From: Caenispirillum salinarum AK4
Lineage (GTDB): Bacteria > Pseudomonadota > Alphaproteobacteria > Rhodospirillales > Rhodospirillaceae
Direction: 5' to 3'
DNA length: 64,000 bases
NCBI RefSeq assembly: GCF_000315795.1
Contig: NZ_ANHY01000013.1
Coordinates: 62,001 to 126,000, forward strand
A program made the position numbers and the translations under genes. Below are positions 12,291 through 21,887 of this stretch, one piece after another (the stretch's first letter is position 1; every line of letters starts with the position of its first letter). The notes under the pieces were generated by a model. That model had not been told where the DNA came from and searched no databases. It worked only from the letters and a program-made list of their open reading frames with translations.

Positions 12291-13462
12291 TAGGCATCCC
12301 CCACCACTTGTAAGCTATAGGCCTTTTGCAACGTCTTGGGCTTCATGTTAAGCAATGCCCCAGCATCACGCAAAAGCAAGCGGCCAGACATCGCAGAACC
12401 TAGCACCGCACGAACAAACGGCCCACCATTCCGCACATTGGAAGTTCTGTAATAGTCGCCGCCGCCTTCAGACTGGTCGCGCGCTCTGCGCCACCTCTGC
12501 ATCTCAGCGCGATAAAACGCATTTACATCGTCTTGTTCGACGAGCCCAAGCCCCTTAGCTCGAATCGCCGCCACTATGCCACTTACCTTGAAGTGCTTAG
12601 CGCAAACGAAGGTGTTCTCATTCATGGAGGCTTCGAGCCTCCAAGTCTGAAGAAACTCCTCTCGAGGAGTCAAAAACTGCTCAGCCACGGAATTACAAAG
12701 CTTTTCCAGCCTTGCATGTGCCGCGCGCCCGCCACCTGCGGTGAAAGGATTGGAGATTCCGTCCTTGCCCAGCCATATATGAGCAATTTCGTGGATTAGC
12801 GTGAATACTTGCGCGCTTGGAGCATCGCGGCCGTTGATAAATACTGTAGGCAACACAGGATCGCTTACCGCAAAACCCCGGAATACCTCAGCGCTTAACG
12901 GCCGGCGGTTGTTAGCTCCCACGACGCCATTTCGCAGGACCCAAACGCCTTGATCCTCAGCCAACCGAACAAGAACACGCAGGTAATCATCAGCATTTTT
13001 TGCTTGAAGCCTGTTCGCTACCGAGTAGCCGAGTGTTTTTTTTATATCGGCCACAATGGTATCGGCCGGCGCTGTAGCGGGAAAACGGCCAACATAAGGG
13101 CGAGGCTTTGCTCCCTGCTCTAGGCGAAAATCCTTAAACCACTCAAATTTGAAAAGGACGTCACTTAACGCATCGCGGAAATCCCCATCCAAATCAGGAG
13201 GAGGAGCACCAACCGTCGTCCGAAGATCGGGAATCGGTAGCTCTTCACGGGGAGGATGATCAAGAAAAAGCGCGCCGAATGGAACATGCGTTACACTTGC
13301 GATTTTTTCAGCCTGCTTGAACGTCGGACGCGCATCCCCGCTTTCCCAAGCGAGAATTTTTTCGTCAGGAACGTTAAGCTTGGATGCAAAATCACCGCAG
13401 GAAAGCCCAGCACGCTCTCGTGCCCAACTGATCATCGCGGGGGTGATAAGAGCTTCGGCCAT
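12290..13462 (-). CDS. XRE regulator fused to ImmA/IrrE peptidase domain, putative antitoxin
   Basis: A 390-residue two-domain protein. Residues 1-70 form a Cro/C1-type helix-turn-helix (ARERAGLSCGDFASKLNV, then ILAWESG). Residues around 160-300 are an ImmA/IrrE (DUF955) metallopeptidase-like domain with the zinc motif HEIAH in FTLIHEIAHIWLG. It begins a two-gene low-GC operon with a PIN protein. In such pairs this type of protein usually represses the operon and neutralises or activates the partner. The C-terminal 60 residues are not recognised. Flanking high-GC genes resume at about 13560, which marks the right edge of the island. Confidence 0.85.
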   Translation of the reverse strand: MAEALITPAMISWARERAGLSCGDFASKLNVPDEKILAWESGDARPTFKQAEKIASVTHVPFGALFLDHPPREELPIPDLRTTVGAPPPDLDGDFRDALSDVLFKFEWFKDFRLEQGAKPRPYVGRFPATAPADTIVADIKKTLGYSVANRLQAKNADDYLRVLVRLAEDQGVWVLRNGVVGANNRRPLSAEVFRGFAVSDPVLPTVFINGRDAPSAQVFTLIHEIAHIWLGKDGISNPFTAGGGRAAHARLEKLCNSVAEQFLTPREEFLQTWRLEASMNENTFVCAKHFKVSGIVAAIRAKGLGLVEQDDVNAFYRAEMQRWRRARDQSEGGGDYYRTSNVRNGGPFVRAVLGSAMSGRLLLRDAGALLNMKPKTLQKAYSLQVVGDA

Positions 13463-13559
13463 GAGCTTTAGCCTGAATGGGCTCCTCTAACTTGACTTTC
13501 GCCGCAAGAATGGCACCACTACAAAACAAAAGCAATATAGCTCTCGCAATAGTCGCGCA

Positions 13560-13832
13560 TCACCCCTTCCCACAACCACACTCCGTCCCCTTCGGCACAT
13601 ACGCCCCACACTTCGGGCACTGCTCCAGGTCCTCGACCACCGGCCCGTTGCCGCGTTTTTCCATCGTCGCCCGCACGGCCTCGCGCGCCGAGCGGGCGGC
13701 GCGTTCGGAGACGCTTTCGCGTGGCGTGCCGGTCATCTGCTGGTGGCGGCGCTGGATGGTCTTGAACATCCACCACACGACCACGACCACCAGAATCGTG
13801 AACAGAATCTTCGTCAAGCTAAGCCCCATCAT
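13560..13832 (-). CDS. Small membrane-anchored zinc-ribbon protein
   Basis: A 90-residue protein with an N-terminal transmembrane helix (residues about 6-22, ILFTILVVVVVWWMF), a basic/charged linker and a C-terminal rubredoxin-like knuckle CPKCGAYVPKGTECGCG that could bind one zinc. Either of two adjacent ATG codons (13832 or 13829) could start it. It begins 7 bases after the stop of the methyltransferase gene and so is the last gene of a three-gene minus-strand run. No function is known; similar short anchored zinc-ribbon proteins are common beside ispB in alphaproteobacteria. Confidence 0.75.
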   Translation of the reverse strand: MMGLSLTKILFTILVVVVVWWMFKTIQRRHQQMTGTPRESVSERAARSAREAVRATMEKRGNGPVVEDLEQCPKCGAYVPKGTECGCGKG

Positions 13833-13839
13833 GCCAGTG

Positions 13840-14601
13840 TTATGACCGCCTCCGATCCGTCGCGTCCAGGAAAAGCGCCGCACCCTCGCGCAGCACCGCC
13901 TCCGCCGCATCCGTGTACTTGGTCTCCGTCCCGTGCAGCACCAGCCCGGCGTGCAGCGTGGCCGGAGACCGCACGCCCTTGCGCGCCCGCACGATCACCC
14001 GCCGCGCCGGATCGCCCGCGTGGCTCCATATAGGGATGATGGAGACCGCTCCGCAGCGCCCCGCCAGGCCGGCGATCACGTCGTCCACCCGGTCGGCCCG
14101 CTGGATGATCGTGATCCACCCCCGCGCGCGCAACAGATAAAGACACCCCCGCAGCCAGTCCTTCAGGTCCACGTCGCCCTCCATGTGGGCCGTGGCCTTG
14201 GCGGGGTCGGGCGGCGGGGTGCCTCCGGCGGCGTAGGGCGGGTTGGTGAGCACGTGGTCCACCGAGTCGGGGGGAAAGGGCGGACGGCGGACGTCGCCCG
14301 TCACCACCTCGGCGGCGATCTCGTTCAGCACGGCGTTGCGGTGGGCGATGGCGGCGATCTCGGGCCGCACCTCCAGCCCCAGGAACCGCCCCCGCCCGAC
14401 CCGCCGGGCCAGCGCCAGCAGGGCCGCGCCGGTGCCCACGCCCACGTCCAGCACCGTCTGCCCCGCCATCATCGGGCAGGCGGCGGCGAGCAGGATGGGG
14501 TCGACGGCGGCGCGGTAGCCGCTGGCGGGCTGCATCAGGCGCAGGCGGCCGCCGAGCATGCGGTCCTCGGTCAGGTCGGGAATGGGCGGCGGCGGGCTCA
14601 C
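13840..14601 (-). CDS. TrmN6-like tRNA1(Val) (adenine37-N6)-methyltransferase family protein
   Basis: A 253-residue class I SAM-dependent methyltransferase. The glycine-rich SAM motif is VLDVGVGTGAA near residue 50, and the adenine-N6 catalytic motif is NPPY (LTNPPYAAGG) near residue 120. An opening GGRLRLMQPASGYRAAVDPILLAA is characteristic of the YfiC/TrmN6 group, which methylates A37 of tRNA1(Val). The GTG start overlaps the stop of the DUF2007 gene by four bases. The tRNA target is inferred from the family. Confidence 0.85.
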   Translation of the reverse strand: MSPPPPIPDLTEDRMLGGRLRLMQPASGYRAAVDPILLAAACPMMAGQTVLDVGVGTGAALLALARRVGRGRFLGLEVRPEIAAIAHRNAVLNEIAAEVVTGDVRRPPFPPDSVDHVLTNPPYAAGGTPPPDPAKATAHMEGDVDLKDWLRGCLYLLRARGWITIIQRADRVDDVIAGLAGRCGAVSIIPIWSHAGDPARRVIVRARKGVRSPATLHAGLVLHGTETKYTDAAEAVLREGAALFLDATDRRRS

Positions 14602-14813
14602 TCCCCGGCCTCGGAGCGCAGGGCGCGCAGGATGGAGTCGGCGCGCCAGGCGTCTTCGTCGGCCACCATCAGGCGGCGCGGCAGGACACCCAGCGAGCCC
14701 TCGGCGATGCTGGTGTAGGCGTCGAACACCAGGGGCTCGATGTCCGCCTCGGCCAGCGCCGCCTGGAGCGCCGACAGCAGCACCGGATCGTTGGTCCGCA
14801 GGATTTCCTTCAC
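14598..14813 (-). CDS. DUF2007 (putative signal-transducing) protein
   Basis: A 71-residue protein beginning MKEILRTNDPVLLSALQAAL, the hallmark of DUF2007, a ferredoxin-like small domain found in many bacteria. The start is GTG at 14811-14813. It is first in a run with the methyltransferase and zinc-ribbon genes and diverges from the polyprenyl synthase gene. The same divergent arrangement (ispB, DUF2007, methyltransferase) is common in alphaproteobacteria. Its function is unknown. Confidence 0.85.
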   Translation of the reverse strand: MKEILRTNDPVLLSALQAALAEADIEPLVFDAYTSIAEGSLGVLPRRLMVADEDAWRADSILRALRSEAGE

Positions 14814-14873
14814 CGTGCCTCCCGAAATACCCCCGGCCCGCGCAAGGAAACCGGCGCGACGCCCCGGTAGCGC

Positions 14874-14902
14874 TTGACCCTGTGCGAAAGCCGCTTCTAT
14901 TC
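14874..14902 (+). promoter_or_regulatory. Sigma70-type promoter of the polyprenyl synthase gene
   Basis: TTGACC at 14874-14879, a 17-base spacer and CTATTC at 14897-14902 match the housekeeping promoter form of alphaproteobacteria, with strong -35 and weak -10. Transcription would start near 14909 and leave a leader of about 67 bases. Confidence 0.6.
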
Positions 14903-14975
14903 TCCCGGCGCGCGAGCGGCCGCGCTCAACCCCCGGACCGCGTCCCGCCGCTGACCTTATAGTATAGGAACGATC

Positions 14976-15992
14976 GTGGAAGAGAACCAGAAGCCGAAGG
15001 CCGCGCCCCTGGACGCCCTCGTGGCGCTGGTGAAGGACGACCTGGACGCCGTCAACCGCACCATCGTCGAGCGCATGGACAGCCCCGTGGCGCTGATCCC
15101 GCAGCTGGCCGGCCACATCGTCGCCGCCGGCGGCAAGCGTCTGCGCCCGCTGCTGACGCTCGCCAGCGCCCGGATGTGCGGCTACGACGGCGTCGCGGAA
15201 GGCCAGATGCGTCACGTCAACCTGGCGACCTGCGTGGAGTTCATCCACACCGCCACCCTGCTGCACGACGACGTGGTGGACGAAAGCGCCCTGCGGCGCG
15301 GCAAGCAGTCGGCCAACGCAGTGTGGGGCAACCAGGCCAGCGTGCTGGTGGGCGACTTCCTGTTCTCCCGCGCCTTCGAGCTGATGGTGGAGGACGGCAG
15401 CCTGAAGGTGCTGGCGATCCTGTCGCGCGCATCGTCCGTGATTGCCGAGGGCGAGGTCGCCCAGCTCATCACCACCAACGACACCGACACCGACGAGGCC
15501 GCCTATCTGGGCGTCGTCCAGGGCAAGACGGCGGAACTGTTCGCCGCCGCCTGCCAGGTGGGCGGCGTGGTGGCCGAGCAGGACGAGACGCGCGAGAAGG
15601 CTTTGCGCGACTACGGCATGGCGCTGGGCATCGCCTTCCAGTTGGTGGACGACTTCCTCGACTATTCCGCCAAGCAGGAGGCGCTGGGCAAGACGGTCGG
15701 CGACGACTTCCGCGAGGGCAAGCTGACGCTGCCGGTCATCCTGGCGTTCCAGCGGGGCTCGGAAGAGGAGAAGACCTTCTGGCGCCGCTGCCTGGAGGAC
15801 ATGGACCAGACCGACGCCGACCTGGCCCACGCCATGGACCTGATGCGCGCCCACGGCAGCCTGGACGAGACCCTGACGCGCGCCCGCGACTACGGCGCCC
15901 AGGCCCGCGCCGCGCTGGAGGTATTCCCCGACAGCCCGGTGCGCCAGTGCCTGCTGGACATCGTTGATTTCACGGTGGAGCGGGCTTATTAG
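14976..15992 (+). CDS. ispB: Long-chain polyprenyl diphosphate synthase (octaprenyl/decaprenyl type)
   Basis: A 338-residue trans-prenyltransferase that extends farnesyl diphosphate with isopentenyl diphosphate to make the ubiquinone side chain. The first aspartate motif is DDVVDES, preceded by the HTATLLHDD region, and the second is VDDFLDYS. GGKRLRPLL near residue 50 is the substrate-binding region. The start is GTG at 14976, directly giving the family N-terminus. A tandem structured repeat begins right at its stop codon. Chain length (C40 or C50) cannot be told from the sequence. Confidence 0.92.
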   Translation: MEENQKPKAAPLDALVALVKDDLDAVNRTIVERMDSPVALIPQLAGHIVAAGGKRLRPLLTLASARMCGYDGVAEGQMRHVNLATCVEFIHTATLLHDDVVDESALRRGKQSANAVWGNQASVLVGDFLFSRAFELMVEDGSLKVLAILSRASSVIAEGEVAQLITTNDTDTDEAAYLGVVQGKTAELFAAACQVGGVVAEQDETREKALRDYGMALGIAFQLVDDFLDYSAKQEALGKTVGDDFREGKLTLPVILAFQRGSEEEKTFWRRCLEDMDQTDADLAHAMDLMRAHGSLDETLTRARDYGAQARAALEVFPDSPVRQCLLDIVDFTVERAY

Positions 15993-16235
15993 TCGGCCCC
16001 TCAGGCGCCGGGCGCGCGCTGACCGCGGGCTTGGCTCACGTGCCTGACCGGCGCGGGGTCGCAGTCGCGACCCTATTCGCCCTTTTCGATCACCTTGATC
16101 GACAAGGGCTCCAGTCGGCCCCTCAGGCGCCGGGCGCGCGCTGACCGCGCGCTTGGCTCACGCGCCTGACCGGCGCGGGGTCGCGGTCGCGACCCTGTTC
16201 GCCCTTTTCGATCACCTTGATCGACAAGGGCTCCA
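15992..16235. repeat. Multi-hairpin element, two tandem 122-base copies
   Basis: Copy 1 spans 15992-16113 and copy 2 spans 16114-16235, with only a few differences. Each holds a CAGGCG/GCCTG stem, then GGGTCGC-AGTC-GCGACCC (7-base stem, 4-base loop; 16056-16073 in copy 1), then a 14-base stem GCCCTTTTCGATCA/TGATCGACAAGGGC with one mismatch. The core recurs at 56304-56357 and a structural relative is at 61651-61768. It lies between ispB and tRNA-Pro, starting at the ispB stop codon. The remaining sequence up to the tRNA promoter shows nothing recognisable. Confidence 0.75.
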
Positions 16236-16346
16236 GTCGGCGGCTTGAATTTGGTCCTTTCGGGCTCCCTCTCATCGCGGGGGAGCCCGCGGGGGACCCC
16301 GTTGGTCCCCCTCGGTTTTCCTTACCATTTTCCCGCAAAAAACCTC

Positions 16347-16376
16347 TTGCAAAGGCCCGGTCCGGGGGTCTATATA
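16347..16376 (+). promoter_or_regulatory. Promoter of tRNA-Pro
   Basis: TTGCAA at 16347-16352, an 18-base spacer and TATATA at 16371-16376 lie just upstream of the tRNA, placing the start point near 16383, about 12 bases before the mature 5' end. CTTGCA-type -35 boxes are usual for stable RNA genes in alphaproteobacteria. Confidence 0.65.
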
Positions 16377-16394
16377 CCGGGCCTCCAAGGCGAA

Positions 16395-16471
16395 CGGAGT
16401 GTAGCTCAGCCTGGTAGAGCACTGTCTTCGGGAGGCAGGGGCCGGAGGTTCGAATCCTCTCACTCCGACCA
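16395..16471 (+). tRNA. tRNA-Pro (anticodon CGG)
   Basis: A complete 77-base cloverleaf with encoded CCA. Acceptor arms are CGGAGTG and CACTCCG. The D arm is GCTC...GAGC. The anticodon stem CTGTC/GGCAG holds loop TTCGGGA, giving anticodon CGG, which reads CCG proline codons. The T loop is TTCGAAT, and ACCA closes the 3' end. A promoter and a strong terminator flank it. Confidence 0.95.
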
Positions 16472-16474
16472 TGT

Positions 16475-16510
16475 AAAAGGGCGTCGATCCAAAGGGTCGG
16501 CGCCCTTTTT
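16475..16510 (+). terminator. Intrinsic terminator of tRNA-Pro
   Basis: A 16-pair hairpin (arms 16475-16490 and 16494-16509, a few G-T pairs, loop AAA) ends in a T run, four bases after the tRNA CCA end. Confidence 0.85.
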
Positions 16511-16827
16511 CCATATCGGCGCCGCCCATGCCCTTTCCCGGACCATGGCAACACGCCGTCCGGGGCCGGAAACCGGCCGAGGGCGGGGCCACATGAACCG
16601 GGCGCACGGAAATCTCGTTTCCGCTTTCATCCAATGGTTTAATCGTGCGCAGGACGCCGCTGCCGTGCATACGGCGCTTGTGCGGGGGGGCCACTTTGGC
16701 TAGCCTGAGTGCGCCACTACGGTATTGGTAAGGGGACGGGCTGTCCGTTGGGTGGACCCGCCTCGCCGCAAGATTGCTAAACGGCCGGCCAACGGCCGGC
16801 TTAACGCGACCAGGGAGGAAATACTTT
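16511..16827. other. Gene-free leader upstream of the TRAP operon
   Basis: About 317 bases without a convincing gene. Near its end, at about 16781-16800, is a GC hairpin (GCCGG arms around CCAAC) followed by TTAA. It ends with the AGGGAGGAA ribosome site of the TRAP receptor gene. No known riboswitch was recognised. The promoter of the operon is presumably here but could not be fixed with confidence. Confidence 0.4.
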
Positions 16828-17946
16828 ATGCTCAAGCGAGTGACGAAGCACGCGCTGGCCATCGGCGTGGCCGCCGCGGTGACCGCCGGCGTGACGGCCG
16901 GCGCCCAGGCGCAGGACAAGGTGCGCTGGCAGATGACCATGGGCTTCCCGTCCACGCTGCCCGCCCTGGCCGACACCGGCCCGTGGGTCGCCGAGCAGCT
17001 GGACAAGATGTCGGGCGGCAACATCGATCTGCGCGTCTTCGAACCGGGCAAGCTGGTCAAGGGCACCGAGGTCTACGACGCCGTCAGCTCCGGCAAGGTC
17101 GACTCGGGCTACGTCTGGGCCGGCTACGAGATCGGCAAGCTGCCGGCCTCCGCCCTGTACGGCGCCGTGCCGTTCGGCATGGAACCGGCGCAGTTCGCCG
17201 CCTGGATGCTCGAAAAGGGCGGCCAGGAAATGATGGAGGAGATCTACGCGCCCCAGAACATCGTTCCGCTGTTCTGCGGCACGATCTCGCCGGAATCCGC
17301 CGGCTGGTTCACCTTCCCTCTGGAAAGCCTGGATCAGGTCGAGGGCCTGAAGATCCGCTTCGCCGGCCTGGGCGGCGAAATCCTGCAGAAGCTGGGCGCA
17401 TCGGTCACCCTGCTGCCGGGATCGGAGCTGTTCGAGGCGCTGGAGAAGGGCGTCATCGACGCCACCGAATTCTCGCTGCCGGTGGTGGATGAGCAGCTCG
17501 GCTTCTACAAGGTGGCCAAGTTCTACCACCTGCCGGGCTGGCACCAGCCGTCCACCAACCAGTACCTCTACATCAACAAGGAAAAGTGGGACGCCCTGGA
17601 CGACCAGACCCAGGCCATGTTCCGCACCGCCTGCACCGCCGGCGTCGCCAAGTCGATCGCCCGTGCCGAGGGCACGCAGGGCGCCGCCCTGCAGCGCCTG
17701 CAGGAAGAGCACGGCGTCGAGGCCGTCGAGGTCCCCGAAGAGGTCCTGGTCGAGCTGAAGAAGGCCGCCAACGAGGTCATGGCCGAGTACTCCGCCAAGG
17801 ACGAGAACTTCAAGCGCGTCTACGACAGCATGACGGCGTTCATGGCCGAGAACGCCCAGTGGCACCGCATGGGCTACCTGCCGCGTGACTGGCGCGCCAA
17901 CCACCCCGAGCTGTACGGTGACGACGCCGCCACCACCGGCAACTGA
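16828..17946 (+). CDS. dctP: TRAP transporter solute-binding protein (DctP family)
   Basis: A 372-residue periplasmic receptor. Residues 1-29 are a signal peptide ending AGAQAQ. The mature part shows DctP-family features: a GPWVAEQLDKMSGGNIDLRVFEPGKL region, and FAGLGGEILQKLGASVTLLPGSELFEALEKGVIDATE, which carries the family's arginine and the ligand-closing segment. DctP proteins commonly bind carboxylates through an arginine. The W-x-x-P-G-W-H-Q-P segment places it nearer the group of receptors for 2-oxo or aromatic acids, but the ligand cannot be assigned. It is first of three genes forming a P-Q-M TRAP system. Confidence 0.9.
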   Translation: MLKRVTKHALAIGVAAAVTAGVTAGAQAQDKVRWQMTMGFPSTLPALADTGPWVAEQLDKMSGGNIDLRVFEPGKLVKGTEVYDAVSSGKVDSGYVWAGYEIGKLPASALYGAVPFGMEPAQFAAWMLEKGGQEMMEEIYAPQNIVPLFCGTISPESAGWFTFPLESLDQVEGLKIRFAGLGGEILQKLGASVTLLPGSELFEALEKGVIDATEFSLPVVDEQLGFYKVAKFYHLPGWHQPSTNQYLYINKEKWDALDDQTQAMFRTACTAGVAKSIARAEGTQGAALQRLQEEHGVEAVEVPEEVLVELKKAANEVMAEYSAKDENFKRVYDSMTAFMAENAQWHRMGYLPRDWRANHPELYGDDAATTGN

Positions 17947-18068
17947 TCGGGTCTCCGATCAGGGGTGAAGACGCCTGACCACCGGTGGCCGGCGCATGCG
18001 TCGGCCACCGCCTTTTCCCCTCATCCGGGCGGGGCCGGCTGCCCCGTCGCCTCTACAGCGGAGTCTCC

Positions 18069-18665
18069 ATGAGCGCCAAGCCCGTGGACCGCCAGGACAA
18101 CGCCGGCGATCACGACGCCCTGCCGGCCGACTTCAACCTGCCGCGCACGCGCGTCTCCAACGTGCTGGACAAGTTCGTGCGGGCGATCGGCCGCGCGACG
18201 GCGTGGCTTTGGGTCCTCCTGGTCCTGGTCATCGTCTTGCAGGTGGCCCTGCGCTACCTCTTCAACATGGGCTCCATCCAGTTGGAGGAGCTGCAGTGGC
18301 ATATCTATGCCGTCGGGTTCATCCTGGGCCTGTCCTACTGTCTGGTGGAGGACCGGCACGTCCGCGTCGACGTCATCGCCGAGCGGCTGCGCCCCAAGAC
18401 CCGCGCCTGGATCGAGATGCTGGGGCTGACATTCCTGCTGCTGCCGTTCCTGACGACGATCCTGATCCAGTCGGTGCCCTACATCTGGTCCAGCTTCATC
18501 CAGAGCGAGACGTCGGCCGCCCCCGGCGGCCTGCCGTACCGCTGGATTCTGAAGTCCTTCATGTTCTGGGGCTTCCTGCTGCTCATCATTGCCGCCCTCG
18601 CTCGCTTCCTGCGGTGTACGGCATTCATCTTCGGGCTGCCGCGCCCGATCTGGCCGCGTGACTAG
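18069..18665 (+). CDS. dctQ: TRAP transporter small permease (DctQ family)
   Basis: A 198-residue membrane protein with a hydrophilic N-terminal tail of about 45 residues followed by four predicted membrane helices (first around LWVLLVLVIVLQVALRYLF). The E-L-Q-W-H motif and the EDRHVRVDV segment are typical of DctQ. It stabilises and couples the large permease DctM. ATG 18069 follows a GGAG site. It lies between the receptor and large permease genes. Confidence 0.88.
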   Translation: MSAKPVDRQDNAGDHDALPADFNLPRTRVSNVLDKFVRAIGRATAWLWVLLVLVIVLQVALRYLFNMGSIQLEELQWHIYAVGFILGLSYCLVEDRHVRVDVIAERLRPKTRAWIEMLGLTFLLLPFLTTILIQSVPYIWSSFIQSETSAAPGGLPYRWILKSFMFWGFLLLIIAALARFLRCTAFIFGLPRPIWPRD

Positions 18666-18686
18666 GGCTGAGGCAGGGGAAGAATC

Positions 18687-20042
18687 GTGGAACAATTTGA
18701 AATCATCGTCATCCTCCTGCTGCTCAGCTTCATCACGCTGATCTTCACGGGGTTTCCGCTGGCGTGGGTGCTGGGCGGCGTGTCCTTCCTGTTTACCGTC
18801 ATCGCCTTTGCCCTGGCGGACTGGTTCAACGTCGACACCTACTTCCTGCGCAGTTGGGACGACTTCGCGGTCATCGTCGACCGCATCTATGCGCAGATGT
18901 CGAGCTGGGTGCTGGTCGCCCTGCCCATGTTCATCTTCATGGGCCTGATGCTCGACCGGTCAGGCGTGGCCGAGCGCCTGATGAAAAGCTTCGCCAAGCT
19001 GTTCGGCGGCCTGCGCGGCGGCCTGGCCATCACCGTGATCCTCATCGGCGTGCTGCTGGCGGCGTCGACGGGCATCGTCGGGGCGTCGGTGGTGCTGCTG
19101 TCCATGCTGGCCCTGCCCATCATGCTGGAGAAGAACTACTCCAAGCCCCTGATGACGGGCGTCGTGGCGTCGTCGGGCACGCTGGGCATCCTGATCCCGC
19201 CGTCGATCATGCTGGTCATCATGGCCGACCAGTTGTCGCTGCCCGTCGGCACGCTGTTCATGGGCGCGGTCTTCCCGGGCCTGCTGCTGGGCGTGTGCTA
19301 TGTGCTTTATGTGGTCGGCGTCGGCCTGTTCAATCCCAGCGCCGCCCCCGCCCCGGCCCAGCACGAGCGCATCACCTGGGCCGACGTGTGGGACACGGTG
19401 CTGGCCGTCATTCCGCCCTTCGGCCTGATCCTGGCCGTGCTGGGCACCATTTTCTTCGGCATCGCCACGCCGACGGAGGCCTCGGGCATCGGCGCCATGG
19501 GCGCGACCCTTCTGGCGGCCGCCAACAAGCGCCTGAACATGGACGTCATTCGCCAGGTGGCGCGCGAGACCTCGCTGACCACGGCGTTCATCTTCGGCAT
19601 CTTCCTGGGTGCGACGGCGTTTGCGCTGGTCATGCGGTCCCTGGGCGGTGACGAGTTTATCGGCGATCTGCTCAAGGGCCTGCCCTTCCCCGACTGGGGC
19701 GTGGTGGCCTTCATCCTGTTCGTCGCCTTTATTTCCGGCTTTTTCCTGGACTGGCTGGAGATCAGCCTGATCATCCTGCCGCTGGTGGCGCCGGTGGTGG
19801 AGGCCCTGGGCTATGACCTGGCGTGGTTCACGGTGCTGTTCGCCGTGTGCCTGCAGACCAGCTTCCTGACGCCGCCCGTCGGCTTCTCGCTGTTCTACCT
19901 GAAGGGCGTGGCGCCGCCGGGGATCGAGATCCAGCACATCTACAAGGGCGTCATTCCCTTCGTGCTGATCCAGATTTTCGTGCTGGTGATGGTCTTCCTG
20001 TTCGAGGACATCGTCATGTGGCTGCCGGGACAGATGTATTAA
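18687..20042 (+). CDS. dctM: TRAP transporter large permease (DctM family)
   Basis: A 451-residue integral membrane protein with about twelve helices. It is the sodium- or proton-coupled transport subunit of the TRAP system. Signatures are GFPLAWVLGG, LVALPMFIFMGLMLDRSGVAERL, the GTLGILIPPSIMLVI hairpin and a C-terminal QTSFLTPPVGFSLFYLKG box. It starts with GTG 21 bases after the dctQ stop, and a GC hairpin ends the unit. Confidence 0.93.
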   Translation: MEQFEIIVILLLLSFITLIFTGFPLAWVLGGVSFLFTVIAFALADWFNVDTYFLRSWDDFAVIVDRIYAQMSSWVLVALPMFIFMGLMLDRSGVAERLMKSFAKLFGGLRGGLAITVILIGVLLAASTGIVGASVVLLSMLALPIMLEKNYSKPLMTGVVASSGTLGILIPPSIMLVIMADQLSLPVGTLFMGAVFPGLLLGVCYVLYVVGVGLFNPSAAPAPAQHERITWADVWDTVLAVIPPFGLILAVLGTIFFGIATPTEASGIGAMGATLLAAANKRLNMDVIRQVARETSLTTAFIFGIFLGATAFALVMRSLGGDEFIGDLLKGLPFPDWGVVAFILFVAFISGFFLDWLEISLIILPLVAPVVEALGYDLAWFTVLFAVCLQTSFLTPPVGFSLFYLKGVAPPGIEIQHIYKGVIPFVLIQIFVLVMVFLFEDIVMWLPGQMY

Positions 20043-20070
20043 GGTTTCAGCCCCTTAACGCCCGCAGTCA

Positions 20071-20108
20071 GACGCCCCGCCCGGCCTTCCGGCGCGGGGC
20101 GTCGCTTT
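20071..20108 (+). terminator. Terminator of the TRAP operon
   Basis: The arms GACGCCCCG (20071-20079) and CGGGGCGTC (20095-20103) enclose a GC loop and are followed by GCTTTT. It lies 28 bases after the dctM stop. Confidence 0.65.
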
Positions 20109-20146
20109 TCCCGGCCGGTGCATGGCAGATGGCATTTTACGGTTGC

Positions 20147-20174
20147 TTGAGGCGGGGCGGGTTCTGTGTATATT
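20147..20174 (+). promoter_or_regulatory. Probable sigma70 promoter of guaB
   Basis: TTGAGG at 20147-20152, a 16-base spacer and TATATT at 20169-20174 lie directly upstream of guaB. The leader would be about 28 bases and carries a GAGGTG ribosome site. Confidence 0.5.
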
Positions 20175-20188
20175 GGCGGGCACCCTGA

Positions 20189-21673
<1,485 letters not shown>

Positions 21674-21701
21674 GCGCCGCGCTCAAGCTTGCACCGAAGG
21701 G

Positions 21702-21734
21702 AGGGTGTCCGGACCACGTCCGGGCACCCTTTTT
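21702..21734 (+). terminator. Intrinsic terminator of guaB
   Basis: Twelve-base arms AGGGTGTCCGGA and TCCGGGCACCCT with one T-G pair, a five-base loop and five Ts. It lies 28 bases after the guaB stop. Confidence 0.85.
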
Positions 21735-21887
21735 CGTGGCCGGTGCCCCAGGGGGTAACACGCCTGCCCGCCGCCGCCCCGCCGCCTGGAGCAATGATCG
21801 GGCCGGCGCCCCGTGTTACCTGGAGAGACACGGGGAAAGACATGCCAGGGGCCGCCCCGCGCGGGGCGGAAACCTAGCGGGCACGGC

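Noticed and set aside
11700-13560. An integrated phage or insertion sequence carrying the XRE-PIN pair.
   Set aside because: No integrase, transposase, terminal repeats or phage structural genes were seen; only the base composition hints at transfer.
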